DNA of 46,910 bases from NCBI RefSeq assembly GCF_019748365.1, contig NZ_JAIEPN010000035.1, positions 1 through 46,910 of the forward strand, written 5' to 3'. Positions 42,468 to 46,910 of this stretch are shown piece after piece. Position 1 is the stretch's first letter. Each line of letters begins with the position of its first letter. Below the pieces are notes generated by a model. It saw only the letters and a list, made by a program, of their open reading frames with translations. It was not told the origin of the DNA and did not search any database. The position numbers and the translations under genes were made by a program. Source of the DNA: Novosphingobium sp. (GTDB lineage Bacteria; Pseudomonadota; Alphaproteobacteria; Sphingomonadales; Sphingomonadaceae).

Positions 42468-42543
42468 ATTCCCGCCTTCGCGGGAATGACGACGCAAGAA
42501 GGTGAACCGCTCAAGACTTCGTCATCCCCGCGAAGGCGGGGAA
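42468..42543. repeat. REP-like palindromic element
   Basis: ATTCCCGCCTTCGCGGGAAT (from 42468), followed by GACGA, is mirrored at 42519-42543 by TCGTCATCCCCGCGAAGGCG and GGGAA, with only two differences. The arms can form a stem of about 24 bp around a 27-nt loop. I recognise the CCCGCCTTCGCGGGAATGAC core as a dispersed intergenic repeat of many proteobacteria, including sphingomonads. No other copy was noticed in this window. Confidence 0.75.
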
Positions 42544-42577
42544 CCAGAGCAGCACAGCTCAACGCCGGAAACAAAAA

Positions 42578-42602
42578 GGGCGGCCCCGCGAGGCCGCCCT
42601 TT
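42578..42602. terminator. Intrinsic terminator, probably bidirectional
   Basis: GGGCGGCC (42578-42585) and GGCCGCCC (42592-42599) form a perfect 8-bp GC stem around CCGCGA. On the minus strand it is followed by TTTTTGTTT, so it ends the secreted TPR-like gene whose stop is at 42629. TTT on the plus strand also allows the carbonic anhydrase transcript to end here. Confidence 0.85.
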
Positions 42603-42628
42603 CCGTTTGCCTTGAGGCGCTCAGCCGA

Positions 42629-43960
42629 TCAGGGCTTGGCCTTCTGGTCTGCGAGGACCGACCACAGCCTGGCCAGCGGAGCGCGCACGCCGCCGACCTT
42701 GGCAAAGCTGGCCTTCGCCGCGTCGAACTTGTCCTGATCGAGCTGGGCGATGCCGAGGCGGGTCTCGGCGCGGTCCATGTCGAACGTGCCGCCCTTGGTC
42801 AGCGCGAGCTGGTAGAGTTCCTCGGCCTTGGCGGGGTTGTCATAGGAGAGATAGGCATCGGCCGTCGCGACCGCGAGCTTGCCATCGGCAGAAGCGCGGG
42901 CGTCCTTTTCGAGGCCGACGAGCGAGGCCTTGTCCGCCGCGATACGGCCCTTCGCCTGCGCGAGCGAGTCGCTGACAAACACGTCGCTGGCATCGAGCGC
43001 ACCCTTTGAAAGGCCGAGCTCGATGATCTTCACCGTTTCGCCAGGCAGACGGCGCGGGTCCGCAGCCTGAACGTATTCGATGAATTCACGCGCGACATAC
43101 TGCTTCTCGTTGTCGAGCGCGCCGCTGCGCAGGAACAGACGGCCCAGATCGAGCGACTCTTCCTTGCCGAAGCCGCCGAACTCGCGCGCGAGCTGGCCAG
43201 CGCCGAGCCAGTTGAGCGCGGTCGGCTGCGCGGCGACTTCGAGCGTCGACCACTCGATCGCCTGCGGCCCGAGCTTCGCCTTGTAAGCGATGATCTTGGC
43301 GCGCGTGTACCAGTTGTCGGGTACGTTGCCTCCTGCTGCCTTGCGGGCATCGTAGGCCGTCTTGAGCGCGGCGATACCTTCTGCGGGCTTGCCAAGCTGC
43401 GTGTAGGAGTCAGCGAGCATTTCAGCCGCGGCGTCTTCCGTGACATTGCCCTGGATAGCCTTCGTCAGCGGCTCGATCGCGCCCTGGAAGTCCTTCGCCG
43501 AATAGGCGAAGTTGCCCAGATAGAAGTTGAAGGTCGGGATCTTGTCCGGCTCGAGCAGGCCGCTGTCGATCATGTTCTTGATGCCGCGCGAGCGCATCGC
43601 GTTGTCTTCAAGGAAGCCGCCGAGCTGAACCGCGAACTGGCCGGCGGCAAGCTTGTCCTGCCCGGTCTTGGCCGCGGCTTCAGCCTTTGCGACTGCCTCG
43701 GCAGCACCGCCCAGCGTGGCCTTGATCTGCGCGTCGGGCGTGCCCTTGGCCTTGGCGGCCTGCGCGTCCTGCACCAGCTTCTGCACAGGGCCGGCGACGG
43801 CGATGAATTCCTTGGAATAGGTGCCGCCCTTGGGGGCTTCCTTTTCCTTCGCGATAGCCGGTGCGGCACCGAGCAGCACGCTGCCAGCGGCAAGACCGGT
43901 TGACAGCGCCACAGCGAGCGCGGCCCGCGCTGTCATGAATTTCATTGCATTACCCCGCAT
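42629..43960 (-). CDS. Secreted TPR-like repeat protein, unknown function
   Basis: The 443-residue protein has an N-terminal signal peptide (MTARAALAVALSTGLAAGSV followed by LLGAAPAIA), then a lysine/alanine-rich start. A helical repeat region (about 130-420) has TPR-like pairs such as FNFYLGNFAYSAKDFQGAIE, AAAEMLADSYTQLGKPAEGI and AVATADAYLSYDNPAKAEEL. It is probably periplasmic. ATG 43960 follows AGGAGGAG at eight bases; ATG 43945 is an alternative. It ends at the terminator 42578-42602 and is divergent from gyrA. I recognise no named family. Confidence 0.8.
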   Translation of the reverse strand: MRGNAMKFMTARAALAVALSTGLAAGSVLLGAAPAIAKEKEAPKGGTYSKEFIAVAGPVQKLVQDAQAAKAKGTPDAQIKATLGGAAEAVAKAEAAAKTGQDKLAAGQFAVQLGGFLEDNAMRSRGIKNMIDSGLLEPDKIPTFNFYLGNFAYSAKDFQGAIEPLTKAIQGNVTEDAAAEMLADSYTQLGKPAEGIAALKTAYDARKAAGGNVPDNWYTRAKIIAYKAKLGPQAIEWSTLEVAAQPTALNWLGAGQLAREFGGFGKEESLDLGRLFLRSGALDNEKQYVAREFIEYVQAADPRRLPGETVKIIELGLSKGALDASDVFVSDSLAQAKGRIAADKASLVGLEKDARASADGKLAVATADAYLSYDNPAKAEELYQLALTKGGTFDMDRAETRLGIAQLDQDKFDAAKASFAKVGGVRAPLARLWSVLADQKAKP

Positions 43961-44300
43961 CACTTCGTCTCCTCCTGGCCCACTCCGGCAGACCGGACCG
44001 GTCCCCAGATCGTTCCTGCCCCGGGCCGTATCCCAAAACATCGGCAGAATGGACATGTCTTTCACTCCGTCCGCGCCGAACCTCTGGCGGCAAATCGCCG
44101 CCTTGGCAACGCCTTGCTGCATTGGAACCCACCGGGTGAACCCGGATTGAATACCAATTCGTCTCATTGTTCAGGTATTATCAGCATCCGCGTTCGCATG
44201 TGTGGAAAAGCCGCGCTGATCCGGGCGGTTTTCTGGTGTTTGCCGGGGCTTTGGCCTAGTGCCTTGAGCTTCCCTGACAGCAAATGAAAAAGCCACCGAC
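43961..44300. promoter_or_regulatory. Divergent promoter region, TPR-like gene / gyrA
   Basis: I see no gene in these 340 bp. They contain the AGGAGGAG of the TPR-like gene (minus strand) and two small dyads: GGCGGC-AAATC-GCCGCC (44086-44102) and CCGGGT-GA-ACCCGG (44132-44145). The A/T-richest patch is near 44145-44185, a likely site for the promoters, but I cannot assign -35/-10 boxes with confidence. Confidence 0.35.
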
Positions 44301-46910
44301 GTGAGCGATGATACTGGCCTGATCGACCCACCCGCCCCGCTGCCGGACCACGAGTTCCAGCGGATCGACATCGTCGATGAAATGAAGACGAGCTACCTCG
44401 ATTACGCGATGAGCGTGATCGTGAGCCGAGCGCTGCCCGATGTGCGCGACGGCCTGAAGCCCGTCCACCGCCGCATCCTGTGGACCAGCCACGAAAACGG
44501 ATTCACTTCGACCAAGGCTTATCGCAAATCGGCGCGTATCGTCGGCGATTGCATGGGCAAGTACCACCCGCATGGCGACAGCGCGATCTATGACGCGCTG
44601 GCGCGCATGACGCAAGACTGGTCGATGCGGCTGCCGCTGATCGACGGCCAGGGCAACTTCGGCTCGATGGACCCCGATCCGCCGGCCTCGATGCGCTATA
44701 CCGAAGCGCGCCTAGCCAAGGTGGCCGATGCGCTGATGGCGGATATCGACAAGGATACGGTCGATTTCCAGCCCAACTACGACGGCTCGGAAAACGAGCC
44801 GCAAGTGCTGCCGGCGCGGTTCCCGAACCTCCTCGTCAACGGCGCAGGCGGCATCGCGGTCGGCATGGCGACCAATATCCCGCCGCATAACCTCGGCGAA
44901 GTGATCGACGGCTGCCTTGCCTATATGGCGAACCCGGCAATCACCATCGACGAGCTGATCCAGATCATCCCAGCCCCCGATTTCCCGACCGCGCCGCTGA
45001 TCCTCGGCGCCAGCGGCGCGCGCAAGGCCTATCACGAAGGCCGCGGCTCGATCGTGATGCGCGCGCGGCACGAGATCGAGGATACCAAGGGCGGGCGCGG
45101 CGACGGGCGCAAGTCGATCGTGCTCACCTCGATCCCCTATCAGGTCGGCAAGAACAGCCTGGTCGAGAAGATCGCCGAAGCCGCAAAGGACAAGCGGATC
45201 GAGGGCATCTCGGACATCCGCGACGAATCGAACCGCGAAGGCGTGCGCGTGGTCATCGACCTCAAGCGCGATGCGACGCCCGAAGTCGTGCTCAACCAGA
45301 TCTGGCGCAACACGCCCGCGCAATCGAACTTCCCGGCCAACATGCTGGCGATCCGGGGCGGGCGGCCGGAAATCCTGACGCTGCGCGACATCATCGAGGC
45401 CTTCGTCCAGTTCCGCGAGGAAGTGATCCAGCGCCGCACCAAGTTCGAGCTGAACAAGGCGCGCGACCGGGCGCATATCCTGCTCGGGCTCGTCGTCGCG
45501 GTCTCCAATCTCGACGAGGTTGTGCGCATTATCCGCGCCTCGGCCAACCCAGCGCTGGCGCGCGAGACGCTGATGGCGCGCGAATGGCCGATCGGTGACA
45601 TCGCGCCCTATATCCGTCTGGTCGAGGCGATCGAGGACGAGGCGCTGGAAGGCGAGAGCGGCAGCTACCGCCTCAGCGAAACGCAGGTCCGCGCGATTCT
45701 CGACCTCAGGCTTCACCGCCTGACCGCGCTGGGACGCGACGAGATCGGCGCCGAGCTCGAAGTACTGTCGAAGGCGATTGCCGAGTACCTCGCGATCCTC
45801 GCCGACCGCGAGAAGCTCTATGCGGTAATGCGCGAGGAACTGGTCGCAGTGCGCGATGCCTATGCCACCCCGCGCCGCTGCGAGATCACCGCGCCGGCCG
45901 ACGGGATCGAGGACGAGGACCTGATCGAGCGCGAGGACATGGTCGTCACGATCACCCTCGACGGCTACATCAAGCGCACTCCACTTTCGACTTTCCGCGC
46001 GCAGAACCGGGGCGGCAAGGGCCGCAGCGGCATGGCGACCAAGGAAGAGGATGCGGTGGCGACGATGTTCGTCACTTCGACTCACACGCCGGTGCTGTTC
46101 TTCTCGACTGCAGGCAAGGTCTATCGCCTGAAGGTCTGGCGCCTGCCCGAAGGCGGGCCGACGACGCGCGGGCGGCCGATGGTCAATCTGCTCCCCGCAC
46201 TGGACGCGGGCGAGACGATTGCCACGGTGCTGCCGCTGCCCGAGGACGAGGCGGAATGGGGCAAGCTCTCGGTGGTGTTTGCCACCGCCAAGGGCAACGT
46301 GCGCCGCAACGCGATGGATGCCTTTGCCAACATCCCCTCGAACGGCAAGTTCGCCATGCGCTTCGAGGAAGGCGACGAGGACCGGCTGATCGGCGTCGCG
46401 CTGCTCGATCCCACCGATGATGTGCTGCTGGCGACGCGCAGCGGCAAGGCGATCCGCTTTGCCGGCGATGAAGTGCGCGAATTCACGAGCCGCACTTCGA
46501 CCGGCGTGCGCGGCATGACGCTGAAGGGCGATGACGAGGTGATCTCGCTCTCGATCCTCCACCGCGTCGGCACCAGCGCGGAGGAGCGCGAGGAATACGT
46601 CCGCTTCGCGCCGTGGAAGGGCGAGAAGGAGGGCGAGCCTTCGATTGCGCCCGAGCGCATGGCCGAATTGCAGGCGCGCGAACAGTTCATCCTGACGGTC
46701 TGCGCCAATGGCTATGGCAAGCTCTCTTCGGCTTACGAGTATCGCCGGACCGGGCGCGGCGGCCAGGGCATCACCAATATCGACAACATCGCCCGCAATG
46801 GCCCGGTGGTGGCGAGCTTCCCGGCAAGCCAGGCCGATCAGCTGATGCTGGTGACCGATCAGGCCAAGCTGATCCGCCTGCCGCTTGAATCGTTGCGCGT
46901 GATCGGGCGC
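44301..46910 (+). CDS. gyrA: DNA gyrase subunit A (3' end beyond the window)
   Basis: The frame opens at GTG 44301 and stays open for 870 codons to the window end. GyrA breaks and rejoins DNA in the supercoiling reaction. The active-site Tyr133 lies in MRYTEARL. The quinolone region [14 protein letters not shown] has Ser94 and Asp98, the equivalents of E. coli Ser83 and Asp87, so it is wild type there. The C-terminal domain has the GyrA-box-like [11 protein letters not shown], which separates it from ParC. The ribosome site before GTG is weak, and the first in-frame ATG is 28 codons in, past conserved residues, so GTG is preferred. Confidence 0.95.
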   Translation, partial: MSDDTGLIDPPAPLPDHEFQRIDIVDEMKTSYLDYAMSVIVSRALPDVRDGLKPVHRRILWTSHENGFTSTKAYRKSARIVGDCMGKYHPHGDSAIYDALARMTQDWSMRLPLIDGQGNFGSMDPDPPASMRYTEARLAKVADALMADIDKDTVDFQPNYDGSENEPQVLPARFPNLLVNGAGGIAVGMATNIPPHNLGEVIDGCLAYMANPAITIDELIQIIPAPDFPTAPLILGASGARKAYHEGRGSIVMRARHEIEDTKGGRGDGRKSIVLTSIPYQVGKNSLVEKIAEAAKDKRIEGISDIRDESNREGVRVVIDLKRDATPEVVLNQIWRNTPAQSNFPANMLAIRGGRPEILTLRDIIEAFVQFREEVIQRRTKFELNKARDRAHILLGLVVAVSNLDEVVRIIRASANPALARETLMAREWPIGDIAPYIRLVEAIEDEALEGESGSYRLSETQVRAILDLRLHRLTALGRDEIGAELEVLSKAIAEYLAILADREKLYAVMREELVAVRDAYATPRRCEITAPADGIEDEDLIEREDMVVTITLDGYIKRTPLSTFRAQNRGGKGRSGMATKEEDAVATMFVTSTHTPVLFFSTAGKVYRLKVWRLPEGGPTTRGRPMVNLLPALDAGETIATVLPLPEDEAEWGKLSVVFATAKGNVRRNAMDAFANIPSNGKFAMRFEEGDEDRLIGVALLDPTDDVLLATRSGKAIRFAGDEVREFTSRTSTGVRGMTLKGDDEVISLSILHRVGTSAEEREEYVRFAPWKGEKEGEPSIAPERMAELQAREQFILTVCANGYGKLSSAYEYRRTGRGGQGITNIDNIARNGPVVASFPASQADQLMLVTDQAKLIRLPLESLRVIGR

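Noticed and set aside
44712..46562. Minus-strand open frame of 616 codons opposite gyrA
   Set aside because: gyrA on the plus strand is unmistakable. The opposite frame is a codon-bias artefact.
1..46910. CRISPR array, toxin-antitoxin pair, prophage genes or rRNA
   Set aside because: No regularly spaced repeats, cas genes, phage structural genes or rRNA segments are seen. The only mobile traces are the IS end and the integrase relic.

Overview
The window comes from a sphingomonad alphaproteobacterium, most likely Novosphingobium or a close relative. The dusB-ntrB-ntrC-ntrY-ntrX-hfq-hflX order is the classic alphaproteobacterial nitrogen-regulation block. The genes are GC-rich with tightly overlapping starts and stops. 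Several proteins are forms I associate with sphingomonads: a tandem-domain Hfq, a fused IspD-IspF, and a stilbene-cleaving type of carotenoid oxygenase.

The window has two halves that meet at a tRNA-Ser(UGA) gene (19175-19264, minus strand).

The left half (1-19.0 kb) is accessory catabolic DNA. It opens with the end of an IS21-family element that cuts off a MalT-type LuxR regulator. Next comes a plus-strand cluster: a zinc-less medium-chain reductase, an acyl-CoA dehydrogenase and two short-chain dehydrogenases (SDRs). It is followed by an acyl-CoA synthetase (minus), a LuxR-type regulator (plus), a LysR-type regulator (minus), a Baeyer-Villiger monooxygenase with a beta-lactamase-fold esterase (minus), and another SDR and a Rieske oxygenase (plus). 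The half ends with a qorB-like gene, a carotenoid/stilbene oxygenase and a DoxX gene (minus), divergent from a second LysR regulator. Read together, this suggests two modules. One would oxidise an alcohol to a ketone, insert oxygen, hydrolyse the ester or lactone, activate the acid with CoA and start beta-oxidation. The other would cleave and demethylate lignin-type aromatics. Substrates are inferred. Many intergenic gaps hold strong inverted repeats that look like operators.

Between the second LysR gene and the tRNA lies a short tyrosine-recombinase (integrase) relic. With the tRNA it marks a probable old integration site, so the left half may be a genomic island or part of one.

The right half (19.3-46.9 kb) is housekeeping DNA. 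A long plus-strand operon carries mltB, an rlpA/SPOR gene, dacC, tmk, holB, metG, tatD, an MBL-fold hydrolase, a small membrane protein of 56 codons and, after a gap, mazG. Next, on the minus strand, is dusB-ntrBC-ntrYX-hfq-hflX (38.0 to 28.5 kb). Then follow ispDF, a secreted protein of unknown function and pncC (plus), lipA and a RatA/Coq10-like gene (minus), a beta-carbonic anhydrase (plus), a REP-like palindrome, a clear terminator, a secreted TPR-like protein (minus) and gyrA (plus, running off the window end).

The observations I would follow first are: the tandem Hfq whose second domain has lost specific RNA-contact residues; a duplicated promoter plus gene start (4.8 kb and 12.7 kb) linking two SDR genes; matching C6/G6 palindromes in two catabolic promoters; and the tRNA/integrase boundary.
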